Of a stretch of DNA of 50,476 nt, positions 9,825 through 18,707 are shown in pieces; position 1 is the first letter of the stretch, and each line of letters begins with the position of its first letter. The translations under genes and the position numbers were made by a program. Source of the stretch: Prorocentrum cordatum (lineage: Eukaryota > Sar > Dinophyceae > Prorocentrales > Prorocentraceae); assembly GCA_963575745.1 (NCBI GenBank), contig CAUYUJ010018653.1, positions 55,001 through 105,476 on the forward strand. Direction: 5' to 3'. The notes under the pieces were generated by a model, which worked only from the letters and a program-made list of their open reading frames with translations, searched no databases and was not told the origin of the DNA.

Positions 9825-10635
9825 GGTGGGCGCCCCGCCTCAGTTCCTTTTCAATGGCTCCCACCCCCTTTCCCGCTAGCGGTCTAAAGGAATCTTCTCG
9901 CACCCGACGGGGAATGGAAACTGGCGGCGGAGCCTGGCCCCTCCAAAGGGGCGGACGCTCATCCAGCGAGGACCAGCTCCCAGGCAGACTAGCCAAGGCC
10001 CCTGCCGAGGCCCAGACAGAGATCGCCAGGTCAGACTGCTCGAAGCCCTCCAGCTCGTTCGCGATCTCGGACGCCCAAGCCCCTACCCAAATCGAGTCGA
10101 CGACGGTGGAAATCCTTTCGGGCGCGTTCGCGGCGACCCTTAGTCTCCGAAGTCCCTCGACGCCGAAATGGTCGGATGCATCCCCCCTGGCCCTTGGAGC
10201 AAGATAAACCAGAAACCCCTGGAATTCGGGCGCGCTGAGACACCTTCCCCCCCGGTCGGCCCCCTCAGAGACCCACTCTAAAAACACCGCGCGACCCGTC
10301 TCATAGTCCCACGGCCAGCTATCCACACGCCAGAATTGATTTCTGAATATTTCGAGGCCGCCCCGCTTCTCAGTCACCCCGAAGCACTTCACGGCCCAGT
10401 CCCCGACGTCGGCCCCCGGGGGAGACAGCCCTCGCAGGGCTTCCTGGACCCGAACAGAAAATTCGGAAACCTCTCGGGCGGTGGAAAGAGAGGAGACGAC
10501 GGAGGGACGAGGGTGATAATTTTGCCCGCCCGCGCCCAGAGCGGACGGCCCGTCGGCCTCGAAGATGGAGTTGCCCGAATCGACCTCGGGATCGGATATG
10601 TAGCGGCCTTGGATACATCCCCAGGCCGAAAGCAT
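9583..10635 (-). CDS. open reading frame of 350 codons, unknown, inside copia element
   Basis: The longest uninterrupted non-repetitive frame of the copia region. The protein starts MLSAWGCIQGRYISD, has Trp-rich phrases (FRNQFWRVDSWPWDYE, SVWASAGALASLPGSW), and runs at its C-terminal end through the frame opposite the methyltransferase-like segment. No family is recognised. Its start lies inside the first of two direct repeats (10619-10982). It may be polyprotein sequence upstream of the methyltransferase-like block, a gag-type protein of a nested element, or chance in GC-rich DNA. Confidence 0.35.
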   Translation of the reverse strand: MLSAWGCIQGRYISDPEVDSGNSIFEADGPSALGAGGQNYHPRPSVVSSLSTAREVSEFSVRVQEALRGLSPPGADVGDWAVKCFGVTEKRGGLEIFRNQFWRVDSWPWDYETGRAVFLEWVSEGADRGGRCLSAPEFQGFLVYLAPRARGDASDHFGVEGLRRLRVAANAPERISTVVDSIWVGAWASEIANELEGFEQSDLAISVWASAGALASLPGSWSSLDERPPLWRGQAPPPVSIPRRVREDSFRPLAGKGVGAIEKELRRGAHRELGYQKRTQILELPPPGRAGDGEGGVRGFSRRRPSCRVGSKTGSGKAEDMGYDGVRPSRGDSYDSGVSRSFRSASAALE

Positions 10636-10982
10636 GTTCCTCTTTGCGCTGACCTCGCGGCCCCACGCGGCGCACGGGCCCTCTGGGAGATCCTAGCGGC
10701 GAACGCAATGAGGGTCGCACGGGTCCGATTTCCAACCTTACCGTAATCGTGAAATCGCTGCGGAACACATTTCTGCGCGCGCGGATCCCATGTCTGATTC
10801 TCAGGATCCGCGCCGGGCCCTATTTTTCACGGCGGGTCCAATTTCTACCCCGTTTTGAATTTACAATTTACATGAACCGACAAGAATGGGATCCGCCGAC
10901 CGCAGGCCCACCCCGTGTTAGGATTCAACGGGGAACGGGGGTGGTCCTCTTCGACGTCAAGAGGAAAATCTTTCGCCGTGCG
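10619..10982. repeat. direct repeat, copy 1 (pairs with 11286-11661)
   Basis: From CCCCAGGCCGAAAGC to the phrase AGGAAAATCTTTCGCCGTGCG, this block recurs at 11286-11661 with many small changes but full-length colinearity. Shared phrases include ATGAGGGTCGCACG, CGATTTCCAACCT and GGGATCCG. Confidence 0.85.
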
Positions 10983-11285
10983 TAAGTGCGCCGGCGCCCT
11001 GCGCCCCCCGACCCAACAGGCCCCCTGAGGTTCCCACCGCGCGGCGGCACGCCGCGCGGCGTTCGGCGCCGCGTCTGGCCGAGCACGCGCGGCGAGGACG
11101 CGCGCACCCTGGCCGCCTGGACGCCGCGCGGCCCGAAGCTGATGCGACGTCGGAAGCGCCGAGCGCACGCGAGGAAGTCTCGAACGGCAGTCCTCAAGAG
11201 CACGCGGGGAAGTCTTAAACGGAAGCCGCAGAAAAGAGATGCGCCGCATGTGGCAAGCGACAGGTCGGATGCCAAAAACGCCCAC
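10983..11285. other. 303-bp spacer between the direct repeats
   Basis: Very GC-rich, with GCGCGGCG-type self-complementary stretches near 11040-11090. No coding motif. Confidence 0.5.
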
Positions 11286-11661
11286 CCCCAGGCCGAAAGC
11301 TTTTTTCCTCTCGGCGCTGAACCTCACGGCCCCACGCGTTGCACGGGCCCTCGGGGAGATCATTGCGGCGAACCCAATGAGGGTCGCACGGAACCGATTT
11401 CCAACCTCACCGCAATCGTGAAATCACGGCGGATCCCACTTCTGCGCGCGCGGACCCCATTTTCTGATTCTCGGGGTCCGCGTCGGACCTGATTTTCTAC
11501 AGCGGATCCCGTTTCTACCCCGCTTTGAACTTATAATCTAAATTCGCTCTGGGAACCGACAACAATGGGATCCGTCGACCGCAGGCCCACCCCGCGTTAA
11601 GATTATACGGGGGACGGGGGTGGTTCTCTTCGACGTCAAAAGGAAAATCTCTCGTCCTGCG
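11286..11661. repeat. direct repeat, copy 2
   Basis: Partner of 10619-10982. The pair plus spacer is about 1.04 kb and could be the two LTRs of a miniature (TRIM-like) element or a local tandem duplication. The ends are not TG...CA. Confidence 0.85.
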
Positions 11662-11686
11662 CATGCATCACCCTGACCTGGCCGCT

Positions 11687-12840
11687 CTAGTCCTCCTCGT
11701 CGCTGATCGCACCCACCTCCATCGCTGCGCCGGGCGGGGCCGAACTGCTGGACGCTCCGGTCGCGCCGCCCCTGATCATCATCACCAGCCCCCCGTGGTC
11801 ACGAGCCCCCTCGGGCTCCTCCCCCTGCCCCATCTTCCACTGAACGATCTCCTCGCGGCTGCTCTCCTGGTTCCGGAACAGCTCCTCGCACTCCAGGCCG
11901 CGCCTTCCCGCGTCGGACCTGCGAGCCGGCGAACTCTTGACGGGCGCAGGGCCGAAGCCTGGAGGAGGCGACTTCACCTCGCAACCCAGGGGGGGCGGCT
12001 GCGCGGGCACCATCTCCAGGATCGTGCGCATCTCGGCCTTCAGAGCGACTGGGCGCCCAGGTCCCAGCTCTAATAAGGAGCCTGGACTGCGAGGAAGGCG
12101 ACGCACTGAGTCCTTCTCGGTCTGCTAGCAACCAGCGTTCCTCACCTTGATCGCCATCTGGATGCGCTGCCGGCTGGGCCCCATCGATCTCCTCCTCCTC
12201 CCCGATCGCTTCGCGCTCGAGCTTCTTCGGAGCCTTCTGCTCCCGGACGCACTTCGTCGACTCAGGCCTGGCGTCGCACTTGCGACACTTCACGCACCTG
12301 GCGCACTGGTTGCCGCGTTGAGACCTGGCTCAGATCGGATGCTCGCACTCCTCTACCCTGGCCCTCTCGACTGCGCCCGTCATCAGCCTCGGCGCCGCGT
12401 TGGCCAGCAGCCGCGAGTCCGCGCGCACACGCAGCATGACTAGAAGAGTCAGCGCCCATCTCCTCCAGCGATGCGCCGGAGGATTCAGCGCGCAGCCCCC
12501 CTCGTTCATCAGGATCTTCTCGACGTCGCTGAGCTCGAAGCCCGCGTAGTCGACCATCTGCAGCTCGGTGTCGCGCCACAGGTCTGTGGTGAACTCCCAA
12601 GTCGCCTCGATCTCGGAGTCCTCCCCCGCTGTCTCCAGGCCCGCGGGCGCCTGACGGGCATGGCGCCCTGTCTCGGCCAAGACCCCAGCAACTCGACGCC
12701 TCTGCACCAGGCTGGACTGGCGGAGCGCCCCATGGCGGCCCTCTTGCTGCCTGGCCTTAGCACCCAGAGAACGCCGCGGGGCCCGAACGGCGAACGGCTC
12801 GAGAGGGCGAAGGGGCCACGGAGGAGGGGCGCAACTCAAC
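11687..12840 (-). pseudogene. Cys-rich segment of copia polyprotein, downstream of protease
   Basis: Minus frames show EIEATWEFTTDLWRDTE, MVDYAGFELSDVEKILM, RWALTLLVMLRVR (12330-12839) and, in another frame, RGNQCARCVKCRKCDARPE followed by STKCVREQKAPKKLERE (12293 leftward). A CxxC...CxxC cluster after a basic QxGN phrase occurs between protease and integrase in dinoflagellate copia polyproteins as I recall them. Here four or five Cys are present. At least two frameshifts. The role is unknown. Confidence is limited because the Cys cluster is the only diagnostic part. Confidence 0.4.
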
Positions 12841-13630
12841 TGGACTAGTCAGATCCCCAGACGAAGTCTCGCTGACCCTAAGCCCAGAGAGAGAGAGAGA
12901 GAAGGCGAGGAGACTGACTGGAGCGGTCTGACCCCCCCTCGCACCGGTCGAGGCTGGCCCCTGGCGCTCACCAAGAAAAATCGGAGTAGCCGACCCAGCA
13001 GTCGTGCCCGTTGGTCTTCTCCTGGCAGTCGCCCCACTCTTCCTCGTAAAAATGTTCGACCCACGCGCAGCGCTGATCCCTGAACTAGCAGCGCGTAGTC
13101 CGGTGCCCCCCAGCTCCTTCAGGTCGACGGGCAGGCCCGCGGCGATGGTCGGATCGAAAAGCTCTATCCTGGGTCGCACATGATGTAGACGACATCGGTC
13201 CTCAAATATCACCCTGTAGTGCTTCTCGTCGCCCTGGTTCATCATCCAGGTTCTCTTTCTCGCGTTCCCCCTGTCGTGGGTGGAGCTGTGGAAATTCGCC
13301 TCGAGAGCGAGGCCCAGCTTGAATTCCGCCGCCGGCCTGCCTATCGGCGCAATCGACCTGTGGCCCGACGGAAGCTCGGTCATGGGAATCTCGCGCTCGC
13401 CGGACTCCCCGAACTTGATCACGCACGCTGCTCTTCATGTCAATGACTGCTCCGAGAAAACTTCGAGAACACCAAAAAAACGCGGGCATCGGAGGAGGGC
13501 ACGCGCGAATTAGAACCAGAAGCTCCAGCACGCCACACTTGTAGAAGGAGAGGGGAAACACTGCCTTGGCGATGGGTCGCATGCGGCCGCCCATTCGGTC
13601 GGCGAACGGAAGGTCCTCTTCGCGCTTCAC
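12757..13630 (-). pseudogene. copia aspartic protease, second half
   Basis: Split over two minus frames: GGRMRPIAKAVFPLSFYK, GVLELLVLI, PPMPAFFWCSRSFLGAVID (13202-13630), then IKFGESGEREIPMTELPSG and HRSIAPIGRPAAEF (from 13422). In retroviral-type proteases of copia elements a G-V-x-G-x-x-x-x strand, a P-x-L-L-x-x-x-x-L-x-x-L-G-A-V-I-D strand and an L-P-S-G-H phrase follow the active-site DTG in this order. A frameshift falls near 13430. The C-terminal 100 codons are low-complexity. Fits as the continuation of 13627-14055. Confidence 0.6.
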
Positions 13631-14055
13631 GTGAATGATTTAAACTTTGCTCTCAAAAGAGCCTTCTTCATCGTCTCGAGACCCGCTGCTCCAACGAGCG
13701 CCTGGACAGCCGCCGTGTCCACCAGCCCGCGATGCCCCATGTCTCTCAGATGAACTCCTGAGAACTTCATATCCTCATCTGACGTCAAGAATGTGACCGA
13801 TGACGAAGCTGAAGTTCCAAAGGCGTCGAAAGAGATATAGAAGTCGTCTGCCGTGCAGACACTCGTCGAGGGACCTCTCTTATCCGATTTCAGACGACCT
13901 GCTTTTGATATGTACGGCTTCCTGCAGGCCTCTCTCCAGCGACACTTTTCCCCGCAATTCGCAAATGTGGTTCGCTTATTGATGTCGTATTTGGATAGAT
14001 TGCGGAAGTCCGGCTGGGCTGAGGGAGATAACGAGGACGCTTGGCCTCCTTCCAC
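13627..14055 (-). pseudogene. copia gag zinc-knuckle and protease active-site region
   Basis: A 142-codon open minus frame. Near residues 31-48 it reads TTFANCGEKCRWREACRKP, which resembles a C-x2-C-x4-H-x4-C knuckle with the first Cys and the His lost. Near residues 110-125 it reads RGLVDTAAVQALVGAAGLE, matching the hydrophobic-DTG-x-x-x-x-L-V-G signature of retroviral-type aspartic proteases with DTG changed to DTA. Protease would cut the gag-pol polyprotein. Gag-knuckle then protease is the expected order. Confidence 0.6.
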
Positions 14056-14512
14056 GTTCGTCGTCTCGAATCTGCCAATTCCGCAAACACCTCAAATGCC
14101 TCGTCCTCATCTGGCTCCTGAGTTTCGAGAGACGCAGAAATGTGGCGGCCTCTTCGAGAGAAAAGTCTACTTCGAAAATATAGATTGAGCCGCTGATGTA
14201 ATCGTCTGGTTCCTCTGTGGCTGCGAAGGTCTTGGCTGACGGCTGAAACACTTTGGGGGCACATTCCTGTTTGTCACGTCCAGCTGCATGAACGAGATCC
14301 TGACTGACTGGCTTGTGGTCTCCCGCCATGAGCGTCCTCAGGTTGACAAGCATCTCCCCTGTCGGCTGTGACCCTTTTTCGTAGCATTTGGTTTTGACAT
14401 CGTCCGGTAGTGACAGGCCGAAAGATTCTGCTAGAGAAATATGAGAATCCCTTCTGACAACGAACTCTGGGATTCTCGTCACGATTGATATTGAAGTCAA
14501 AGAGAGCGGCAT
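13976..14512 (-). pseudogene. copia gag, C-terminal part
   Basis: An open minus frame of 178 codons with an amphipathic amino end: RRDSHISLAESFGLSLP, DDVKTKCYEKGSQPTGEM, LVNLRTLMAGDHK and KVFQPSAKTFAATEEPDD, then an acidic stretch. The G/A-x-LP-x-D-V-K and L-x-x-L-x-x-L-M-x-G pattern, and its place just upstream of a knuckle and protease, fit the gag C-terminus. The final 60 codons overlap the next frame, showing a frameshift. Confidence 0.45.
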
Positions 14513-14572
14513 TCTGGGTTTCCCGTTCGCGGTCGCCTGGTCTCTAGCGCTTCAGTAAACGGAGATGTCACA

Positions 14573-15031
14573 TCAGCACGGTGATTCCATCCTATGCATC
14601 CAGCTGGTCACGAACACCCCGAAACTTTCCCCGGAGCTCGAGTGAAAATCCTGCAAAGATCTTCGATGTTTGGGTCTCAGGCTGAAGCCCTGTCCTCTTT
14701 GTCCAATAATTTGATTATGTAGGTAGGTGTCCACATGCTCGAGTCCGAGGAGGGGCGGCGGCACGGAGAAATCTCTGCTTCTCTCGGTCGATCCCTTCCA
14801 TGCTGCGCCCTGGTCCGAAGACTTCCACGGCTGTGTGCCCCACGACCGTGCTTGCTGCCACCACCACCATGCCTCATCACTCCGCACCTCCTGCTCCACT
14901 GCCTCTGGAACCTGTTCCTGCTGCTCTGCCCGCTCCTGGCCGGCTGCCTGGTCTGTCGCGGACACCAACGTCATTGGTGTCGTCGAAGCGCCTGCATCGA
15001 GAGAAGACGCCTGCCCCCGGTTGGGCACCAC
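14573..15031 (-). pseudogene. copia gag, N-terminal part
   Basis: The first open minus frame after the primer-binding site, 152 codons. It starts MVPNRGQASSLDAGAST, then has a Gln/Glu-rich stretch, a WWWWQQARSWGTQPW tryptophan cluster, DFSVPPPLLGLEHVD and LRPKHRRSLQDF. A D-x-x-x-P-P-P-x-x-G phrase after a low-complexity Trp/Gln region is what I would expect at the amino end of gag in this element family. The frame changes near 14570 to that of 13976-14512. Confidence 0.5.
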
Positions 15032-15044
15032 GCTCCGGCTACCA
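15031..15044 (-). other. tRNA primer-binding site of the copia element
   Basis: Directly after the 5' LTR the minus strand reads TGGTAGCCGGAGCG, one base from the LTR end. TGG plus a near match to the complement of an initiator-Met tRNA 3' end (TGGTA...) is typical of copia elements. The match to a specific tRNA is not verified. Confidence 0.55.
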
Positions 15045-15045
15045 T

Positions 15046-15199
15046 TGTTTGTGGAGGCCCGAGGGGGGGGGACATATCCCTTTTCTGTGCGAGCGCCTCG
15101 ACAGTGCCCAAATCATCTGAGCCCATCCACGACGAGCTGAAAGCCTAAAAGGCTATGACAGACACACAGAGGAGGGAGGAGAAGAGGACAGAGAGGACA
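15046..15199 (-). repeat. 5' LTR of the copia element
   Basis: The minus strand starts TGTCCTCTC and ends CAAACA. Partner of 2174-2330. The flank after it on the plus strand is CAACCC, sharing CAAC with the other end. Confidence 0.78.
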
Positions 15200-15378
15200 C
15201 AACCCATCGCCAACCTTGATCTTTGGGGGGGCATTGACACGTGAATGTGGCATGAGTGCTCGCTGATTTCTCCCGGGGCCTGGATTTTCACCGCGCGAGG
15301 ATGTCAGGGGCTGCCCCCTCTGCACGGCGGCTCTCCCACCTGGCCCAACTGCGCTCAGACTCGGTCCCTGGACTCTCC

Positions 15379-15493
15379 ATCGCTCGGACGTCCATTCCCT
15401 GTGTTTTTTTCGGTTTCGTGCGTGGTTTCTTCGCCAAATGATCAGGGATGCTCCTCGATGGCCCTCGCCGAAGGAAAAATGCACACGAGCGAT
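15379..15493. mobile_element. TIR element, ATCGCTCGGACGT family, copy 1
   Basis: It starts ATCGCTCGGACGTCCATT and ends CACACGAGCGAT. The interior is shared with 38960-39086, including CCAAATGATCA and CTCGCCGAAGGAAAAATG. The right end has lost five bases of the inverted repeat. Non-coding, about 115 bp. Confidence 0.7.
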
Positions 15494-15598
15494 GCCAAGG
15501 GGACCCCTCCTGGGGTCCATCCCGGCCCCCTTCTCAAAAAGCGGGCCCCGTCGCGGCGACGACGGGCCCCCCCCCCAAAAAAACGAGGATGTCAGGGA

Positions 15599-15633
<35 letters not shown>
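15599..15633. repeat. GAC microsatellite
   Basis: Eleven or so ACG units without interruption. Confidence 0.95.
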
Positions 15634-15869
15634 CAATGCCCTGCGTGGCTCCTGGAGGGCCGCCGCTGCGGTCAGCCGCGCACGGGGACAAACCTCCAGG
15701 AGCCCCTTCAGCAGCCCCAGGAGCGCGCCGTGATGCGGCGCGAGCCGCTGGCGCAGCGCCTGACACGCGAGGGGGGGGGGGTTCGAGCGTCTTCGCTACC
15801 ACAGGGGAAACGAGTCCTGAGGGAAGCGGGTCCCTGACCCTGGTGCTTCCCCCACGGCGAGATCTTCAT

Positions 15870-15962
15870 CCCGAGCCGTTTTCGGATAGTCCCGGACCCC
15901 GTGGAGGGCCCCGAGGGCCTGAAAACGGCGAAAAAACTCAAGACCTGTTTCCCTCAGGACCC
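15870..15962. repeat. dispersed short repeat (CCGTTTT...GAAAACGGCGAAAAA), copy 1
   Basis: Phrases GAGCCGTTTTCGG, TCCCGGACCCCGTGGAGGG and GAAAACGGCGAAAAA recur in order, diverged, at 22622-22700 and 27977-28062. It resembles a small foldback repeat. Confidence 0.5.
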
Positions 15963-16015
15963 GTTTTTCGGTGGCAACTCATGGGAGCCTCCCATACCAT
16001 CTTGTTCGCTCTTGC

Positions 16016-16142
16016 AAATCGATGCTAGTCGACGCTAAATCGACGCTAATCGATGCTAAATCGACGCTAGTCGACGCTACCCGACGCGAGATCGGCGCTC
16101 ATCGACTCTCAGACGCTAGCTGACGCTAATCGACGCTAAAGA
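16016..16142. repeat. tandem decamer array, TCGACGCTAA
   Basis: About a dozen units of TCGACGCTAA and variants (TCGATGCTAA, TCGACGCTAG, CTGACGCTAA), some 9-11 bp long. No gene. Confidence 0.85.
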
Positions 16143-16560
16143 TGGAATTAAGAAGGCATACCAGGCTCCCATGATTTGCTACCCAACCGCTTCCCCCATG
16201 GCGATCGTCGGCATGATTTTTGTTCAACTGGCTAATTTTCGTTGACCTCGGCCGTCGGTGGCCGTCGTCGACCCTCTGGGGCCCACCACAATCGGATCTG
16301 GGGACGAAACTCTGCCCGCGAGGGAGCGGTCGGGACCTCCGAGGGGCCGCGCGGACGTCCATCGGAGGCGAGCGAGGGGGGAAAGTGGGAATGAGAAAAG
16401 GCAATGATCGTGTTGGGAGGAATGGGCTGGGAAGATACAGGGCACGGCTGTGCAAGATGTACGCTCAGCATACGCGATGATACGGATGATCGGATCCTTT
16501 CTCCCAGCCCGCTCCTCCCAACCCGATGATTGTCGTGCTGAGAGAAGGAGGAGGCCTTCT
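16143..16560. other. no recognisable feature
   Basis: Unique-looking sequence with open frames on both strands but no motif. Confidence 0.35.
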
Positions 16561-16561
16561 C

Positions 16562-16735
16562 TAGAGGCCTCCCAGATGGGGTCCGAGTGGATGGGGTCGG
16601 AGGATCGCGCCGCATCGCCGATGCATCGCTGATGCATCGACGATGCATCGTCGACGTCGGAGGTGCATCGACGACGCTGGCGTGGAGAAAGTCGAACTCC
16701 ACGTCGAGCCGCATCGCCGATTCTCAGAAGCGCTC
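16562..16735. mobile_element. GATGCATCG foldback element, copy 1 (right end decayed)
   Basis: It starts TAGAGGCCTCCCAGATGG, continues with the twin GATGGGGTC boxes and GGATCGCGCCGCATCG, then a core of GATGCATCG-type units and GGCGTGGAG. The mirrored right terminus seen in the 28.8-kb copy is missing. Confidence 0.75.
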
Positions 16736-17013
16736 CGGCCTTCTGAGACATGTTTTGCGTCCTCGGGGAAGGCCTAGAAAACCTCCCAGAAGGCCGGAGG
16801 ACTTGCGAGCCTTCTGAAAAGGCCCGCCCCCTCTCACTTCCCCCAGGGCTGGCCGCCAGTTTCCGGGGAGGGTGTAGGTTTCTGGGCTCTCGTCTGTTCT
16901 TGGAAGATTTCGAGCACCGGCGCGCTGTCCTGCAGCTGATGCCGCGCCGACGGCGTTCCCAGAGAACCCAAATCATCCCAGACGGACGCCTGAGACCCAG
17001 GTGATGGCGTGAG

Positions 17014-17266
17014 AAAACAAACAAAAAGAGCAGACACAATAACAACAGCAGCAACAACAACAACAGAAGCAACAGCAACAACAGCAACACCAGCAACAAC
17101 TCAGGCATCAATAACAAGAACAACAACAACAGCAACAAAAACAACAACCATAATAGCAACAACAGCAACAACAAAAACAACATCAGAAACAACAACAGAA
17201 ACAACAACAACAAAAACAAAAACAAAAACAACCACAACAACAACAAGAACAATGACAAAAACAAAT

Positions 17267-17307
<41 letters not shown>

Positions 17308-17310
17308 TAC
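17014..17310. repeat. CAA/CAG microsatellite
   Basis: Almost entirely CAA, with CAG, AAA and GAA substitutions. The Thr, Asn and Val/Leu frames on the two strands are repeat translations. Confidence 0.95.
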
Positions 17311-17544
17311 TAGCACGTGGGGACACTCCGTTCTCACCAGTGCCAGGGTTTTCATAGGAGGCGGGCAATACCCCCACTTTGTGGGGGGGCCGGTTCAAGC
17401 TCTACCAAATTTCCAAACGACTCTTCGCCACCACCCACACCCAGCTTCCCGCCCTATGACGTTCGGACACTTCACTTCGTGGCATGCGGACGACCGTGGC
17501 TACTATTCAGGGCCCCGCGGCCGACGACGACGGCGTGCGCGCGC

Positions 17545-18690
17545 GAAGAAAAAACGAATGTGTCCCGCATGGTATTATTTGACAGGGATGATGGCCCTGG
17601 CAGGTGCGCAACCGTTGTTGCAGAAGTTCGAAAAAGTTGCTCGCAAAAGCCCGTTTGACAGAAATGTTTAAAAAGTGTTGGGTTTCCTACGAATCCGCAA
17701 GAGCGCGCGGGATGAGATTTTGACAATTTTTTGTTGAAAAACCATTGGTTTTTTGATGTTTTTATGTTAAAATCGCTGCGAACACTAAGGTTTTGGAAGG
17801 ATTTCGTCTTGCGCGCGCGAATGTCCACTTTACCTTATTTTTTGCAAGGGATTCTTGAAATTTGATTATATTAGAACAAGAAATGTCATTTTCTATTGTT
17901 TTTTGCAAGGGAAAGCGGATTACAACAAAACAACCGGATCCTGTACACACCCTCTTTTCTGAGGCTTCCTCACGAAAATGATGAAAATGTAGCTGCGGCC
18001 TAGGCGGCGCAGGGGGGGCGCGCACCAGGGGGCCCAACAATAATTATTCTTTAGAATAAATAATGTTCAACAACAACAACACGAACGGAAAGGCGTACAC
18101 TCCGGCCCCGGGCAAGGCCGGAGCCTCCGGTGTCACTCCCCCGGTGGACGGGCGCACACTCCGGCCCCGTCCTGAGACGCTGTGTGACGACAACGTCTCG
18201 GGCCCTGCTAGAGGCCATCAACAGCGGTGTCGCGCCGCGGTGGGCAAACGTACACTCCGGCCCCGTGTGCACCGTCATCTGCGCTGCTCCCTCCACAGAC
18301 AACACTCCCCGTGCGCTACCCCCTTCTGCGACCCCTTCTGCAGCTAAGACACCCTCAGGGACCCACCCTCACGGCTCCTGACAAAAACTAAAGACTCAGA
18401 CGGCAAAGACGGCGGCAGCAGACCCGACAGGAGCAGGGGGAGAGGGAGCTTCATAAAGGGTGGAAGGGAGGGGGGGGGAGGGGCAGCAGCACCACCACCA
18501 CCATCCAGGCAGAATCCCGATCAAACAATACCATGCAGACCACATGCGCGCGTCCGCCGCGCTCGCATGTCGAAGTCTGTCCAACACCTTTGGTTTCGTA
18601 AAGAATTCGAGAGCAATCTTCACGAGCACTGGTATTTTGGTTTTGAGAAACGAATGGATGTCGCAACCGCATTTTTTAATGAAAAAACAT
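17545..18690. repeat. dispersed repeat in three pieces, one inverted
   Basis: Sequence at 17553-17602 (ATGTGTCCCGCATGGTATTA and following) matches the reverse complement of about 18499-18560. Sequence near 17778-17820 (ACTAAGGTTTTGGAAGGATT) resembles the reverse complement of about 18565-18605. So one diverged family occurs in both orientations within 1.1 kb. Between the pieces, ACACTCCGGCCCCG occurs three times (near 18096, 18149, 18252). Confidence 0.5.
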
Positions 18691-18707
18691 GCCCGCGCAC
18701 TTCCTCA

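Larger units (their letters stand above)
2174..15199 (-). mobile_element. Ty1/copia-type LTR retrotransposon, degraded and with nested insertions
   Basis: Seen: two similar ~155-bp direct repeats (2174-2330 and 15046-15199), each reading TG...CA on the minus strand; CAAC immediately outside both ends (2170-2173 and 15200-15203); and, between them on the minus strand, gag-, protease-, integrase-, RT- and RNase H-like segments in copia order (integrase before RT). Known: that order and short LTRs define Ty1/copia (Pseudoviridae-like) elements, which copy through RNA and cDNA. Inferred: one element, spread over 13 kb by later insertions. It is dead: every domain carries frameshifts and several catalytic residues are replaced. 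LTR identity of about 85%, mostly transitions, implies age. The alternative is several unrelated fragments in the same orientation, but the matched LTRs, flanking CAAC and correct order argue against that. Confidence 0.75.

Noticed and set aside
10619-11661. The 370-bp direct repeats as the LTRs of the main copia element
   Set aside because: They lie inside the polyprotein region, only 303 bp apart. The 2174/15046 pair has the right position, TG...CA ends, primer-binding site and flanking CAAC.
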